In this document: positions 49,816 to 59,728 of the stretch, piece after piece
Position numbering within the stretch: position 1 is the first letter of the stretch
Layout of the letters: each line of letters starts with the position of its first letter
DNA from: Jiangella endophytica
GTDB lineage: Bacteria; Actinomycetota; Actinomycetes; Jiangellales; Jiangellaceae
Assembly: GCF_003427025.1 (NCBI RefSeq)
Contig: NZ_QVAI01000002.1
Span: 310,001 to 374,000, forward strand
DNA length: 64,000 bases
Reading direction: 5' to 3'
Translations under genes and position numbers: made by a program
The notes under the pieces: generated by a model
Seen by the model: only the letters and a program-made list of their open reading frames with translations
What the model was told of the DNA's origin: nothing
Databases searched by the model: none

Positions 49816-50850
49816 TCAGGCGGGTGCGCCGTCACCGCCCGCGTCGCGCACCTGCTTCGCCATTCGCGGGTCGATGGTGCCGACGATGCGCTCGAGGTCG
49901 TCAATGCTGGCGAACTCGATGGTGACCTTGCCCTTGTTGCGGCCGAGGTCGACCTTCACCCGGGTGTCGAGCCGCTCTGAGAGCGCCGACGCGATGTCGC
50001 CGAGCCGCGGCGCCACCGGGCGGGCGGCACGACGGGCTCGGGCTTTGGGGGTCTCGGCGTCGTCGAGCGCCACGATCTCCTCGACGGTACGGACGCTGAG
50101 CCCTTCGGCGACGATTCGTTGCGCCAGCCGCTCCTGGGCGGCGCCGTCGCCGAGACCGAGCAGGGCGCGTGCGTGCCCGGCGGACAGAATGCCCGCGGCG
50201 ACACGGCGTTGCACCAAGGGCGGCAGCTTCAGCAACCGCAGCGTGTTGGAGATCTGCGGCCGGCTGCGCTTGATGCGCACGGCGAGCTCGTCGTGCGTGC
50301 AGCCGAAGTCGTCCAGCAGCTGCTGGTAGGCGGCCGCTTCTTCCAACGGGTTCAGCTGGCTGCGATGAAGGTTCTCCAGCAGCGCGTCGCGCAGCATGTC
50401 GTCGTCGCGCGTGGTGCGGACGATGGCCGGGATGGTGGGGAAGCCGGCTTCCGTGGTCGCCCGCCACCGCCGCTCGCCCATGACCAGCTCGTAGCGGCCG
50501 GTCTCCAGCTGCCGGACGACGATCGGCTGCAGGAGGCCGACCTCCTGGATGGAGGAGACCAGCTCGGCCAGCGCGTCCTCGTCGAAGACCTGCCGCGGCT
50601 GCCGGAGGTTGGGCACGATCGCGTCGACCGGGATCTCGGCGAACGTGGCGCCGTCGACGGGCAGCAGTTCGTCGTCGTCATCGGGCGCCGTTTCACGTGA
50701 AACATGCGGCGCGGAGCCGTTGGAGGCCGGTGTTCCGCCTGGGAAGAAGACGTCGACCGGCGACTTGCGCAGCGCATCGGCGCTCGCCGGATCCGCCGTG
50801 GGGATGAGGGCGCCGAGACCGCGCCCCAACCCCCGCCTCTTCTCAGCCAT
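49816..50850 (-). CDS. parB: chromosome-partitioning protein ParB
   Basis: A 344-aa ParB (CTP-binding centromere protein). It has a conserved N-terminal tail ([15 protein letters not shown]), a ParB/Srx domain with [15 protein letters not shown] and GERRWRA, a helix-turn-helix domain ([21 protein letters not shown]) and a C-terminal dimerisation domain. It loads on parS and is moved by ParA. ATG 50850 overlaps the parA stop by eight bases. A parS site is embedded in its own coding sequence (50689-50704). Confidence 0.97.
   Translation of the reverse strand: MAEKRRGLGRGLGALIPTADPASADALRKSPVDVFFPGGTPASNGSAPHVSRETAPDDDDELLPVDGATFAEIPVDAIVPNLRQPRQVFDEDALAELVSSIQEVGLLQPIVVRQLETGRYELVMGERRWRATTEAGFPTIPAIVRTTRDDDMLRDALLENLHRSQLNPLEEAAAYQQLLDDFGCTHDELAVRIKRSRPQISNTLRLLKLPPLVQRRVAAGILSAGHARALLGLGDGAAQERLAQRIVAEGLSVRTVEEIVALDDAETPKARARRAARPVAPRLGDIASALSERLDTRVKVDLGRNKGKVTIEFASIDDLERIVGTIDPRMAKQVRDAGGDGAPA
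50689..50704. promoter_or_regulatory. parS site inside parB
   Basis: CGTTTCACGTGAAACA contains the perfect parS core GTTTCACGTGAAAC; it differs from the common TGTTTCACGTGAAACA only at the first base. On the minus strand it is read in frame within parB as VSRET. Confidence 0.92.
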
Positions 50851-52000
50851 GAATCGTCTCCCCATGTGTGCTGCCCGATGCTCCCCGCTCCGCGATCTCG
50901 CGCGCGGCTTCCAGATACGACAGCGCGCCACTGGAGGCGGCGTCGTACGTCATCACGGTCTGGCCGTAGCTCGGCGCCTCGCTGATGCGCACCGAGCGCG
51001 GGATCGCCGTCTTCAGGACGGTGTCGCCGAAGTGCCGGCGGACCTCCTCCGCCACCTGCGCGGCCAGTCGCGTGCGGCCGTCGTACATGGTGAGGAGGAT
51101 CGTCGAGACCGCGAGATCGCGGTTGAGGTGGGCCCGGACCATGTCGATGTTCTTGAGCAGTTGGCTCAGACCCTCGAGGGCGTAGTACTCACACTGGATG
51201 GGGATCAGCACCTCGTCGCCGCCGACGAGAGCGTTGACCGTGAGCAGGCCGAGCGACGGCGGGCAGTCGATGAACACATAGTCGTACTCGACCCCGGGTG
51301 TCTGCAGGTGCTGATCGAGGGCCTTCCGCATGCGCGACTCGCGGGCGACCATCGAGACCAGCTCGATCTCTGCGCCGGCGAGGTCGATGGTGGCGGGCAC
51401 GCACCAGAGGCCGTCGATCTCTTCGACCTTCTGCACGACGTCGCCGATGGCGGTCTCCTCGACCATGACGTCGTAGATGCTGGGGATCTCCGCGTGGTGG
51501 TCGATGCCGAGCGCCGTCGACGCGTTGCCCTGAGGGTCGAGGTCGATCACCAGGACGCGCAGGCCGCTGACGGCGAGCGCGGCGGCGAGGTTCACCGTCG
51601 TGGTGGTCTTGCCGACCCCGCCCTTCTGGTTCGCGACGACCATGATGCGGGTCTGGTCTGGTTGCGGCATCGGCGCCGTGCGCCGACCGACCGCCATGAG
51701 CGCCACGGCGGCCTCACGGGCGATCGGGGTGTCCAGGTCGGCCAGTGAGCCGGACATCGCGAACTCCGCGAGGTCGGCCGTCGAACGTACGTGGGTGCTC
51801 GCGGCCGGTTCGGCCGGTCGGTCGCCCGCATTCACCGAAATCTCACGCTCCAGGTTCGACGGTCCGCCCGTCGGATCAATGGTCCCACTGATGAGCGGCC
51901 AGCCGTGAGGCGACCGCCGTTCCCCCGTAGCGCTGTCGATTGCGACGACCCCACCGGCCACGGGCCATCCCAGGCCCGCCACGACGGTGGCATCGGTCAT
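50843..52000 (-). CDS. parA: chromosome-partitioning ATPase ParA (Soj)
   Basis: A 385-aa ParA. After an unusually long N-terminal extension (about 1-115, Pro/Arg/Asp-rich) the deviant Walker A motif is [14 protein letters not shown] (about 121-134). Walker A' is DLDPQGN and Walker B is [11 protein letters not shown]. It forms the ATP-dependent gradient that separates ParB-parS complexes. ATG 52000 overlaps the rsmG stop by four bases. The N-terminal extension is longer than in many ParA proteins and may carry a localisation signal. Confidence 0.96.
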   Translation of the reverse strand: MTDATVVAGLGWPVAGGVVAIDSATGERRSPHGWPLISGTIDPTGGPSNLEREISVNAGDRPAEPAASTHVRSTADLAEFAMSGSLADLDTPIAREAAVALMAVGRRTAPMPQPDQTRIMVVANQKGGVGKTTTTVNLAAALAVSGLRVLVIDLDPQGNASTALGIDHHAEIPSIYDVMVEETAIGDVVQKVEEIDGLWCVPATIDLAGAEIELVSMVARESRMRKALDQHLQTPGVEYDYVFIDCPPSLGLLTVNALVGGDEVLIPIQCEYYALEGLSQLLKNIDMVRAHLNRDLAVSTILLTMYDGRTRLAAQVAEEVRRHFGDTVLKTAIPRSVRISEAPSYGQTVMTYDAASSGALSYLEAAREIAERGASGSTHGETIHG

Positions 52001-52731
52001 CTGTTCGTCCTCCGTTGTCGTGCACCTTGCTTCGGCGCCGTCCCCGTACGTCCGGCGACCACGACGGCGACACGCGCGGCCGGGTCGACCACGCCTGCGC
52101 CGGCTTCTTCAACTCTCCATGACGTCGCGCCCATTCTCGCCAATGACGCGGCGGAATCGCGCAACTCTTCGGAAACCGACTGCCCTTTGAGCGCCAAAAG
52201 CACTCCACCGGGACGCAGCAGCGGCAGCGTCCAGCCCGCCAGCCGGTCCATCGGCGCGACCGCACGGGCCGTCACGACGTCGAACCGGGCTCGGGGCCGG
52301 ACGTCCTCGGCCCGCGAACGCAGCACGCTCACGCCGTCGAGCCCGAGCGCCGCCACGGTCTCCGCCAGGAACTCGCTGCGTCGCAGCAGCGGCTCGATCA
52401 GGACGACCTCGAGATCGGGCCGGGCGATCGCCAGAGGTATACCCGGCAGGCCGGCGCCGGAACCCACGTCGGCGACGGTTCGGCCCTCGTCGACCAGCTC
52501 GGCCACGACCGCGGAGTTCAGGATGTGCCGGTCCCAGATCCGAGGGACCTCGCGCGGGCCCAACAGGCCCCGTTCGATGCCAGGGCCGGCGAGCTGCGCG
52601 GCGTAGGCCGCCGCCAGCTCCAGCCGGTCCCCGAAAACGGCGGAGGCCGAGTCCGGCACGGCGAGAACGTCGTCCAAGACTCGGCCTCCTGAGAATGTCA
52701 GCGGTGTCGTTTCACGTGAAACACGCACCAC
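51997..52731 (-). CDS. rsmG: 16S rRNA (guanine-527-N7)-methyltransferase
   Basis: A 244-aa SAM-dependent RsmG (GidB) enzyme that methylates G527 in 16S rRNA. The motif [19 protein letters not shown] binds SAM. The N-terminal WDRHILNSA and the later VTARAVAP are family signatures. GTG 52731 is followed by a second GTG codon, so the exact start is uncertain by one residue. The first codons contain a parS site, read as VSRET. The last ~30 residues form a basic, possibly disordered tail. It overlaps jag by one base. Confidence 0.95.
   Translation of the reverse strand: MVRVSRETTPLTFSGGRVLDDVLAVPDSASAVFGDRLELAAAYAAQLAGPGIERGLLGPREVPRIWDRHILNSAVVAELVDEGRTVADVGSGAGLPGIPLAIARPDLEVVLIEPLLRRSEFLAETVAALGLDGVSVLRSRAEDVRPRARFDVVTARAVAPMDRLAGWTLPLLRPGGVLLALKGQSVSEELRDSAASLARMGATSWRVEEAGAGVVDPAARVAVVVAGRTGTAPKQGARQRRTNR
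52708..52723. promoter_or_regulatory. parS site at the start of rsmG
   Basis: CGTTTCACGTGAAACA, identical over all 16 bases to the site in parB. It covers codons 3-8 of rsmG on the minus strand, again read as VSRET. Confidence 0.92.
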
Positions 52732-53252
52732 TAGGCGGGCATCACCACGACGTAGCGCCGGGGCTCCTCGCCCTCGGACTCGCTGCGCAGGCCCGCCTCG
52801 GCCACAGCGTCGTGCACGACCTTCCGCTCGAACGGCGACATGGCGCCCAGCGACTCCGGCTCGCCGGACGTACGCACGGCCTCGATGACCCGCTTCGCCA
52901 GCTCCAGCACCTCGGCCCGCCGGTTGGCCCGGAAGCCACCGACGTCGAGCATCAGCCGGCTGCGCTCGCCGGTCTCGCGCACCACCGCCAGCCGGGTCAG
53001 CTCCTGCAACGCCTCGAGCACCTTGCCGTTGTCGCCGACCAGGGCATCGAGGCCGTCACCGACGATCGAGACCACCGCGCGGTCGCCTTCGACGTCCATG
53101 TCGATGTCGCCGTCCAGATCGGCGATGTCGAGCAGTTCTTCCAGGTAGTCCGCCGCGATGTCGCCCTCGCGTTCCAGCCGCTTCGCCGGGTTCTCCCCGG
53201 CCTCGGTCTCTCGTTCCTGCGCCGCATCGAGTTCCGTGCCAGCGTCGCTCAC
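52731..53252 (-). CDS. jag: Jag/KhpB-type RNA-binding protein (KH plus R3H)
   Basis: A 173-aa protein. After a charged N-terminus (about 1-35) comes a KH-like domain (about 36-105, with [16 protein letters not shown] and [10 protein letters not shown]). An R3H domain follows (about 110-165, with [14 protein letters not shown]). The N-terminal Jag domain of Firmicutes is absent, as usual in actinobacteria. The Bacillus-type Jag/KhpB pair controls cell-wall and division mRNAs; the target here is unknown. GTG 53252 is the start. It lies between yidC and rsmG in the standard order. Confidence 0.93.
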   Translation of the reverse strand: MSDAGTELDAAQERETEAGENPAKRLEREGDIAADYLEELLDIADLDGDIDMDVEGDRAVVSIVGDGLDALVGDNGKVLEALQELTRLAVVRETGERSRLMLDVGGFRANRRAEVLELAKRVIEAVRTSGEPESLGAMSPFERKVVHDAVAEAGLRSESEGEEPRRYVVVMPA

Positions 53253-53330
53253 CGTCGACTCCTTCTACGTTCGTTGTGGGGCGGGTCCGCTGCCCGCCGA
53301 GCCCTGCTGCCGCGCGGTCGTCGCCGCCGG

Positions 53331-54257
53331 CTACTTCTTCTTGCGCTGCGAGCGCGTCGTCTTCTTCGGCTGCCGCCGGACGACCTCGGTCTCCTCCGGC
53401 TGCGCAGGCTGGCCCGCGTCGGGCGTCGGCAGCTCGATGCCCTTCTTCCGTGCCTTCTCCTCCATGCGCCGCTGATGCGCCTTCTCCGCGTCGGTGCCGG
53501 GCGCGGGCATGCGGCGGATGACGTACAGCTGCTGGCCCATGGTCCAGAAGTTCGACGTCAGCCAGTAGAGGACGGTGCCGAGCGGGAAGTAGACGCCGGA
53601 GAACGCGAACACCAGCGGCAGCACGTACAGCAGGATCTTCTGCTGCTGCGCGAACGGGCCCTCGAGGGCCTCCTTCGGCATGTTCTTGCGCATGATCTGG
53701 CGCTGCGTGATGAACTGCGTGGCGCACATCAGCACGACCATCACCGCGGCGATGATCCGGGTGTTGATGCTGTCGGCCCCCAGGAACGTGTCGGCCAGGC
53801 GGGCGCCGAAGATCTGCGCGTGGCCGGCGGACTCGAACAGCTCCGGCTGGCTGGTGAACGCGCCGCGCTCGTGCCCCTTCGCGACACCGTCGAGCACCCG
53901 GAACAGGGCGAACAGGAAGGGCGCCTGGAGCAGGATGGGCAGACAGGACGCGAACGGGTTGGTGCCCGTGTCCTTGTACAGCTTCATCATCTCTTGCTGC
54001 AGGCGTTCGCGGTCGCCCTTGTACTTCTTCTGCAGCTCGCGCAGCTGCGGCTGGAGGATCTGCATCCTCCGCTGCGACTTGATCTGCCGTACGAACAGCG
54101 GGATCAGCAGGATGCGGATGACCACGACGAGGCCGATGATGGCCAGCGCCCAGTTCACGCCGTCGTGCCCGATGCCGATCAGCTGCTCGAAGACCCAGTG
54201 CCAGCCGATCATGATCCAACTGACCAGGTAATACAGCGGCGCGAGGATGGTATCCAC
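53331..54257 (-). CDS. yidC: membrane protein insertase YidC/Oxa1
   Basis: A 308-aa YidC of Gram-positive type, lacking the large periplasmic domain. It has five helices, the conserved cytoplasmic loop (RQIKSQRRMQ ... LQKKYKGD), FASCLPILLQAPFLFALFRVL, and a basic C-terminal tail (KKTTRSQRKKK) that contacts the ribosome. GTG 54257 is chosen because it gives the usual N-terminus (VDTILAPLYYLVSW) behind GAGGAGT; a longer frame would cover yidD. It starts eight bases after the yidD stop. Confidence 0.95.
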   Translation of the reverse strand: MDTILAPLYYLVSWIMIGWHWVFEQLIGIGHDGVNWALAIIGLVVVIRILLIPLFVRQIKSQRRMQILQPQLRELQKKYKGDRERLQQEMMKLYKDTGTNPFASCLPILLQAPFLFALFRVLDGVAKGHERGAFTSQPELFESAGHAQIFGARLADTFLGADSINTRIIAAVMVVLMCATQFITQRQIMRKNMPKEALEGPFAQQQKILLYVLPLVFAFSGVYFPLGTVLYWLTSNFWTMGQQLYVIRRMPAPGTDAEKAHQRRMEEKARKKGIELPTPDAGQPAQPEETEVVRRQPKKTTRSQRKKK

Positions 54258-54264
54258 GGGTGTA

Positions 54265-54612
54265 TCAGACTCCTCGGAGAGAGGTCGGTGCGCCAGGCGG
54301 CAGGTCCGCCCGCGGCGCGGAAGCTCCATGCGACGGAGCCGCGAGCGGCTCGTCGTCGCCGTCAGTCCCGGCGGCCCGGCCCCACCAGCGGTAGTTCTCG
54401 CGAGTGGGTACGAGGTCGACGCCGCCGGCACACCAGGGGTGGCAGCGGCCGAGCCGACGCAGGGCCAGCCAGCTTCCGCGTAGGGCACCGTGCCGCTCCA
54501 CCGAGCTCAAGGCATACGCCGAGCAGGACGGGTAGTAGCGGCAGGTCTGCCCATACAGCGGGCTGATGACGAGGCGGTAGCCCTTGAGCAGAGCCACCAG
54601 GATGGTCTTCAT
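54265..54612 (-). CDS. yidD: membrane-protein insertion factor YidD
   Basis: A 115-aa YidD with the family signature [25 protein letters not shown] and the later [13 protein letters not shown]. Residues after about 80 form a variable Ala/Pro-rich tail. YidD helps insertion of membrane proteins with YidC, encoded next. ATG 54612 overlaps the rnpA stop by four bases. Confidence 0.95.
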   Translation of the reverse strand: MKTILVALLKGYRLVISPLYGQTCRYYPSCSAYALSSVERHGALRGSWLALRRLGRCHPWCAGGVDLVPTRENYRWWGRAAGTDGDDEPLAAPSHGASAPRADLPPGAPTSLRGV

Positions 54613-54980
54613 CGCCGACGCTCCGTTCGGGACACGGCGCGGTCGATGGCCGCGTCGAGCTCACGCGCCAGAGCGGAGCTGGGAGCGCCGGCGATGCCGG
54701 GCAGCGCCCGGACCACGAGCTTGGAGCCGGTGGGGAGCCGATCGACCCGTTCGGCGAGGAGGTGGCGCAGCCGGCGGCGTACGGTGTTGCGCATCACTGC
54801 ACCCCCAACCGTGCGTCCGACGACCAGACCCACCGACGTTGGTCCCGCATCTGCTGCCCCGGCGGATTCGCCGGCGGGCATCAGGTGCACGACCATGGTC
54901 GGCCGCCCGACGCGAACCCCACGGCGCACGATCACCCGGAAGTCGGCCGAGCGCCGGAGGCGGTGCTCGGCCTTCAGCAC
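54609..54980 (-). CDS. rnpA: ribonuclease P protein component
   Basis: A 123-aa basic protein with the RnpA signature [15 protein letters not shown] and the N-terminal [20 protein letters not shown]. It binds the RNase P RNA for tRNA 5' maturation. GTG 54980 gives the normal N-terminus; the longer frame overlaps into the rpmH coding region. It overlaps yidD by four bases. Confidence 0.95.
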   Translation of the reverse strand: MLKAEHRLRRSADFRVIVRRGVRVGRPTMVVHLMPAGESAGAADAGPTSVGLVVGRTVGGAVMRNTVRRRLRHLLAERVDRLPTGSKLVVRALPGIAGAPSSALARELDAAIDRAVSRTERRR

Positions 54981-55017
54981 CTCTGATCGTCGAGCGAGCG
55001 CAAGCGTGCCAGCCGGA

Positions 55018-55155
55018 TCAGGCGGACAGCTTGGCACGGCCCTTGCTGCGACGGGCGGCGAGGATGGCACGGCCGGCACGCGTACGCATGCGCAGCCGGA
55101 AGCCGTGAGTCTTCGCACGACGGCGGGTGTTCGGCTGGAAGGTGCGCTTGACCAC
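55018..55155 (-). CDS. rpmH: 50S ribosomal protein L34
   Basis: A 45-aa L34 with the full conserved sequence from KRTFQPN through [16 protein letters not shown] 55155 has AGGAG seven bases upstream. It is the first gene of the minus-strand rpmH-rnpA-yidD-yidC-jag-rsmG-parA-parB run, divergent from dnaA. Confidence 0.98.
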   Translation of the reverse strand: MVKRTFQPNTRRRAKTHGFRLRMRTRAGRAILAARRSKGRAKLSA

Positions 55156-55628
55156 GTCCGGGCTCCTGTGTCGATCGATGAGATGTGCGTGCTTCTGGTG
55201 CCGTGCGGGACCGATGCATCCCCGGACAGTCAAGCCCGGGCATGACAACGGAAGCCCTCGTCGGACCGATTTACGGTACGCGGTGGCCGCGTCTCAGGTC
55301 AAACTCGGCAACCCGACGGCGCCCGGACGGCGGCAACTGCTCATCATGGCAGCCTGGGAGAGCCCATGGCCGGCAGCGACACGCGGCGTGTCTGGGGGCA
55401 ACCTGTGGACATCAGTTGAAGCGCTGGCCACATGTTGTTAGCGTCGCCTGCTCCAGCACGCTGTCCGTCCGGTACGGCACCACGGTATCGACACCGCGTT
55501 CGCGCAGGTCACAATGGAGCGGATGGAGACAAAAGCGCACGTGTCGACACCCTCCACACCCTGTGGACGACCGTGTGGACAACGACAACGGGGGTGGCCA
55601 GCCAGTTGCCGCCGGTTTGGAGGGAACT
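55156..55628. promoter_or_regulatory. rpmH-dnaA intergenic region with DnaA boxes
   Basis: It holds the divergent promoters and several DnaA-box-like 9-mers on the minus-strand sense: TGTGGACAT (55404-55412), TGTGGACGA (55562-55570) and the exact TGTGGACAA (55574-55582). The last lies 47 bases before the dnaA GTG and could serve autoregulation of dnaA. Confidence 0.7.
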
Positions 55629-57110
55629 GTGGCAGACGAGGCCGGAACCGATTTCGCGACCGCCTGGGCCAAGGCTCTGACCGATCTGGAGTCCATCGAG
55701 ATCGGACCGCAGCAGCGCGCGTTCCTGTCGCAGGCCCGTCCCGTCACCCTGGTCGAGGGCACCGCCGTCATCTCCGTTCCGAGTGACTTCGCGCGCGCGC
55801 AAGTCGAGCAGCGGCTCCGCTCGCACATCGTCGACGCGCTCTCCGAAGTACTCGGACGGCCGGTCGGGCTAGCCGTCAGTGTGGCGCCGCCGCCTGACGG
55901 CGTCGCGCCCGACTCCGTGCCTCCTCCGCCGCCGATGAGCGGTGGCTACCTCGACGCGCCGACCTCGTCGTCGGTCGACACCGAGGAGATCCCGCTGGTC
56001 AGCGCCGCTGCCGAGGCGCCGGCATTCGTGCCACGACCGCCGGCCGAGGCACCCGCCCGGCGCGGCGACGTCGAACCGCACCTCAACCCGCGGTACACCT
56101 TCGACACCTTCGTCATCGGCTCGAGCAACCGGTTCGCGCACGCCGCCACCGTCGCCGTCGCCGAGGCACCGGGCAAGGCGTACAACCCGCTGCACGTCTA
56201 CGGCGAGTCCGGGCTGGGCAAGACCCACCTGCTGCACGCCATCGGGCACTACACCCGGACGATGTACCCCGGCACGCGGGTTCGCTACGTGAGCTCCGAG
56301 GAGTTCACCAACGACTTCATCAACTCCATCCGCGACGACAAGGCGTCGGCGTTCCAGCGCCGTTACCGCGACGTCGACGTCCTGCTCATCGATGACATCC
56401 AGTTCCTCGAGGGCAAGATCCAGACGCAGGAGGAGTTCTTCCACACGTTCAACACGCTGCACAACGCCAACAAGCAGATCGTCATCACGTCCGACCGGCC
56501 GCCGAAGCAGCTGTCGGCGCTGGAGGACCGCCTGCGCAACCGGTTCGAGTGGGGCCTGACCTGCGACGTGCAGCCGCCCGACCTCGAGACCCGCATCGCG
56601 ATCCTGTCCAAGAAGGCCACCCAGGACCACCTCAACGTCTCGCCCGACGTCCTGGAGTACATCGCCAGCCGCATCGCCACGAACATCCGCGAGCTCGAGG
56701 GCGCCCTGATCCGGGTCACGGCGTTCGCCAGCCTCAACCGTCAGCCGGTCGACCTCTCGCTGGCCGAGATCGTGCTGCGCGACCTCGTGCCCACCGACTC
56801 CGGTCCGGAGATCACGGCCGCCACGATCATGGCGCAGACGTCGGCGTACTTCGGCCTGACCATCGAGGACCTGCAGGGCACCAGCCGCAGCCGGGTGCTC
56901 GTCACGGCCCGGCAGATCGCGATGTACCTGTGCCGCGAGTTGACCGAGCTGTCGCTACCGAAGATCGGCCAGCACTTCGGCGGCCGCGACCACACGACGG
57001 TCATGCACGCCGAGCGGAAGATCCGCACGCTGATGGCCGAGCGACGCAGTGTCTTCAATCAGGTCACCGAATTGACCAACCGCATCAAGCAGCAGGCCCG
57101 GCAGTCATGA
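55629..57110 (+). CDS. dnaA: replication initiator DnaA
   Basis: A 493-aa DnaA. Domain I is at about 1-90, followed by a variable Pro/Ala-rich domain II (about 91-150). The AAA+ domain III has Walker [11 protein letters not shown] and Walker [10 protein letters not shown]. The domain IV helix-turn-helix carries the DnaA signature [18 protein letters not shown] 55629 has GGAGGG five bases upstream; the longer open frame runs into the box-bearing leader and is not used. Confidence 0.98.
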   Translation: MADEAGTDFATAWAKALTDLESIEIGPQQRAFLSQARPVTLVEGTAVISVPSDFARAQVEQRLRSHIVDALSEVLGRPVGLAVSVAPPPDGVAPDSVPPPPPMSGGYLDAPTSSSVDTEEIPLVSAAAEAPAFVPRPPAEAPARRGDVEPHLNPRYTFDTFVIGSSNRFAHAATVAVAEAPGKAYNPLHVYGESGLGKTHLLHAIGHYTRTMYPGTRVRYVSSEEFTNDFINSIRDDKASAFQRRYRDVDVLLIDDIQFLEGKIQTQEEFFHTFNTLHNANKQIVITSDRPPKQLSALEDRLRNRFEWGLTCDVQPPDLETRIAILSKKATQDHLNVSPDVLEYIASRIATNIRELEGALIRVTAFASLNRQPVDLSLAEIVLRDLVPTDSGPEITAATIMAQTSAYFGLTIEDLQGTSRSRVLVTARQIAMYLCRELTELSLPKIGQHFGGRDHTTVMHAERKIRTLMAERRSVFNQVTELTNRIKQQARQS

Positions 57111-57537
57111 CGGTGACCGGCGCCGCGACGGCCGGGGAAGCACACGCACGCGGGGTGATCGACTTCTCACAGGCTGTGGACAAGTTTGTGGACATGAGTG
57201 CCATCGCCGTGGACCGGGACGGGGAAAGTGTCACCCATCGGTGGACAACCTCGAACGGTCCACGTCACCCACTGGCCGTGCCCACAGCCTCAGTGGACAA
57301 CGGTAGCCGCGCTCACCTGCGACGTTCATGGTTTTCCACACTTTCCACCAACGCTATGAACATGACTGACCTATCCATGGATCAACGGGCAGCGCACAAG
57401 CCTTGCGGGCCGGTTCCTGTGGATCGTGTGATTCACGGCCGCCGATTGACGCCACTGGCCGCCACTGTCGGCGCCCCGTGGAAGGATGTCGTCGAACCAC
57501 AACGACCCGGGCTGGTGCCCGAGGGGAGGACGGACCG
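57111..57537. other. oriC: chromosomal replication origin (oriC) between dnaA and dnaN
   Basis: A 427-base gene-free stretch with clustered DnaA boxes. They are TGTGGACAA (57175-57183, exact), TGTGGACAT (57187-57195), GTGGACAA-type copies at about 57240-57248 and 57292-57300, TTTTCCACA (57332-57340), CTTTCCACC just after it, and TGTGGATCG around 57418. The region around 57325-57375 is lower in GC and could be the unwinding element. The location between dnaA and dnaN matches Streptomyces and mycobacteria. Confidence 0.85.
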
Positions 57538-58671
57538 GTGAAGTTCCGGCTCGATCGCGATGTACTGGCAGAGGCGGTGGCCTGGACGGCCCGCACCCTG
57601 CCGAACCGGCCGACGGTGCCGGTCCTGGCCGGCCTGCGCATCGACGCGTCCGACACCCAAGTGACGTTCTCGTCGTTCGACTACGAGGTGTCCGGCCGCG
57701 TGTCCGTCGACGCCGACGTCGCCGACGGTGGCACCGTTCTGGTCTCCGGCCGGCTGCTCGCCGACATCGCGCGGTCGCTGCCCAACAAGCCGGTCGACCT
57801 CAACGCCGACGGTGCCAAGGTCACCATCACGTGTGGCAGCGCCCGGTTCACGCTGCTGACGCTGCCGGTCGAGGAGTACCCCGACCTGCCGTCCATGCCC
57901 GACGCCTCCGGCACCGTCGACGGCGCGGTCCTCGCGGCGGCGGTCAGCCAGGTCGCGGTCGCCGCCGGTCGCGACGACATGCTGCCCACGCTCACCGGCA
58001 TCCGCATCGAGATCGAAGGCGAGACAGTCACTCTGGGTGCCACCGACCGCTACCGCCTCGCGGTCCGCGAGTTCACCTGGAACCCCGGCACCCCCGACAT
58101 CTCCGTGGTCGCCCTGGTGCCGGCCCGCACGCTGGTCGACGCCGCCAAGACGCTCGGCCCGGCAGGCGAGGTCACCCTGGCGCTGGGCACCGGCACGCAG
58201 GACAGCCTGCTCGGGCTCGCCGCCGGCGGCCGCCACACCACCAGCCGGCTCATCGACGGCGAGTGGGTGCCCAACTACCGCCGGCTGTTCCCGGCCGAGA
58301 CCGCCACGGTCGCCCGGGTCGAGATCTCCGCGCTGGTCGAGTCCGTGAAGCGCGTCGCGCTGGTGGCCGAGCGCAACACCCCGGTCAGGCTCGCCTTCGA
58401 CGAGGGCCAGGTCGTGCTCGAGGCCGGCAGCGGCGAGGACGCGCAGGCCTCCGAGGCGCTGCCCGCCGACGTCCAGGGCCCGGCCATCGCCACCGGCTTC
58501 AATCCCACGTACCTGCTCGACGGCTTGCAGGCGCTGGGCACGCCGTTCGTGCACATGTCCTTCACTGACACTCCGCTGAAGCCCGTGGTCATCCAGGGTG
58601 TCGGCAGCGCCGAGGCCGAGCCCGACGGCAGCTACCGCTACCTGGCGATGCCCATTCGCCTCTCCGGCTGA
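57538..58671 (+). CDS. dnaN: DNA polymerase III beta subunit (sliding clamp)
   Basis: A 377-aa clamp starting KFRLDRDVLAEAVAW. The three-domain repeat ends with the C-terminal YRYLAMPIRL, the usual clamp terminus (LxMPxR). Other recognisable parts are ATDRYRLAVREF and FNPTYLLDGLQAL. GTG 57538 has GGGGAGGA upstream; the longer frame covers oriC. It forms the processivity ring for polymerase III and is the first gene rightward of oriC. Confidence 0.97.
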   Translation: MKFRLDRDVLAEAVAWTARTLPNRPTVPVLAGLRIDASDTQVTFSSFDYEVSGRVSVDADVADGGTVLVSGRLLADIARSLPNKPVDLNADGAKVTITCGSARFTLLTLPVEEYPDLPSMPDASGTVDGAVLAAAVSQVAVAAGRDDMLPTLTGIRIEIEGETVTLGATDRYRLAVREFTWNPGTPDISVVALVPARTLVDAAKTLGPAGEVTLALGTGTQDSLLGLAAGGRHTTSRLIDGEWVPNYRRLFPAETATVARVEISALVESVKRVALVAERNTPVRLAFDEGQVVLEAGSGEDAQASEALPADVQGPAIATGFNPTYLLDGLQALGTPFVHMSFTDTPLKPVVIQGVGSAEAEPDGSYRYLAMPIRLSG

Positions 58672-58798
58672 CGACTCTCGGTGGCGACCCGGTCGCACGC
58701 GGCCGGCCCGGCGCGCGAGGATGGGTGACACCGGCCCGTGCCACGGCGCGGCGCCATCGTCACGGGGAGGAACTCAGGTGGGCACGGAAGGGAACGTC

Positions 58799-59719
58799 AT
58801 GGAGTTGGGCCTGGTCGGACTCGGTCGCATGGGTGGCAACATGCGCGAGCGGTTGCGGCGAGCCGGCCACACGGTGGTGGGCTACGACCGCAATCCCGAG
58901 GTCAGCGACGTCGAGAGCCTGAAAGAGCTGGTCGGGCGGCTGTCCGCACCGCGGGCGATCTGGGTCATGGTGCCCGCCGGCGAGCCCACCCGAGCCACCG
59001 TCAAAGAGCTGGGTGAGCTGCTCGACGAAGGCGACCTCGTCATCGACGGCGGCAACTCCAAGTTCACCGACGACCGCGAGCACGCCGACATCCTGGCCGA
59101 GTACGGCATCGGCTACGTCGACTGCGGCGTGTCAGGCGGCATCTGGGGCCTCGACGTCGGCTACGGCCTGATGGCCGGCGGCGACAAACAGCACGTCGAG
59201 CGGCTGATGCCGATCTTCGACGCGCTCCGCCCCGAGGGCCCGCGCGACGAGGGCTTCGTCCACGCCGGCGGCGTCGGCGCCGGGCATTACGCCAAGATGG
59301 TCCACAACGGCATCGAGTACGGCCTCATGCAGGCCTACGGCGAGGGCTACGAGCTGCTCGCGGCCTCCGGTGTCGTCGACGACATCCACGGCACGCTCAA
59401 GGCGTGGTCACGCGGCACCGTCGTGCGCTCCTGGCTGCTCGACCTGCTGGTCCGGGCGCTCGAGCAGGACCCCGCGCTGGCCGAGATCGAGGGCTACGTC
59501 GAAGACTCCGGCGAGGGCCGCTGGACGGTCGAGGAGTCCATCCGCAACTCCGTGCCCGCGCCGGTCATCACCGCCGCACTGTTCGCCCGGTTCGAGTCCC
59601 GGCAGGACGACTCCCCCGCTATGAAGGCGGTGGCCGCGCTGCGCAACCAGTTCGGCGGCCACTCCGTCAAGGCGGCCGAGGCCGGGCCGACGTCCGGGGC
59701 CGGCGACACCAGGCCCTGA
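58799..59719 (+). CDS. gnd: 6-phosphogluconate dehydrogenase (decarboxylating), short type
   Basis: A 306-aa NAD(P)-dependent dehydrogenase. The Rossmann motif is GLVGLGRMGGNM, and the substrate-binding signature VIDGGNSKF and catalytic GVGAGHYAKMVHNGIEYG are complete. At about 300 residues it is the short GndA/YqeC type, usually NAD-preferring, rather than the 470-residue enzyme. ATG 58799 with GGAAGGG six bases upstream is preferred; GTG 58778 with GGGGAGG is a close alternative. Its place between dnaN and recF is common in Streptomyces and related orders. Confidence 0.94.
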   Translation: MELGLVGLGRMGGNMRERLRRAGHTVVGYDRNPEVSDVESLKELVGRLSAPRAIWVMVPAGEPTRATVKELGELLDEGDLVIDGGNSKFTDDREHADILAEYGIGYVDCGVSGGIWGLDVGYGLMAGGDKQHVERLMPIFDALRPEGPRDEGFVHAGGVGAGHYAKMVHNGIEYGLMQAYGEGYELLAASGVVDDIHGTLKAWSRGTVVRSWLLDLLVRALEQDPALAEIEGYVEDSGEGRWTVEESIRNSVPAPVITAALFARFESRQDDSPAMKAVAALRNQFGGHSVKAAEAGPTSGAGDTRP

Positions 59720-59728
59720 CGCTCGCGC

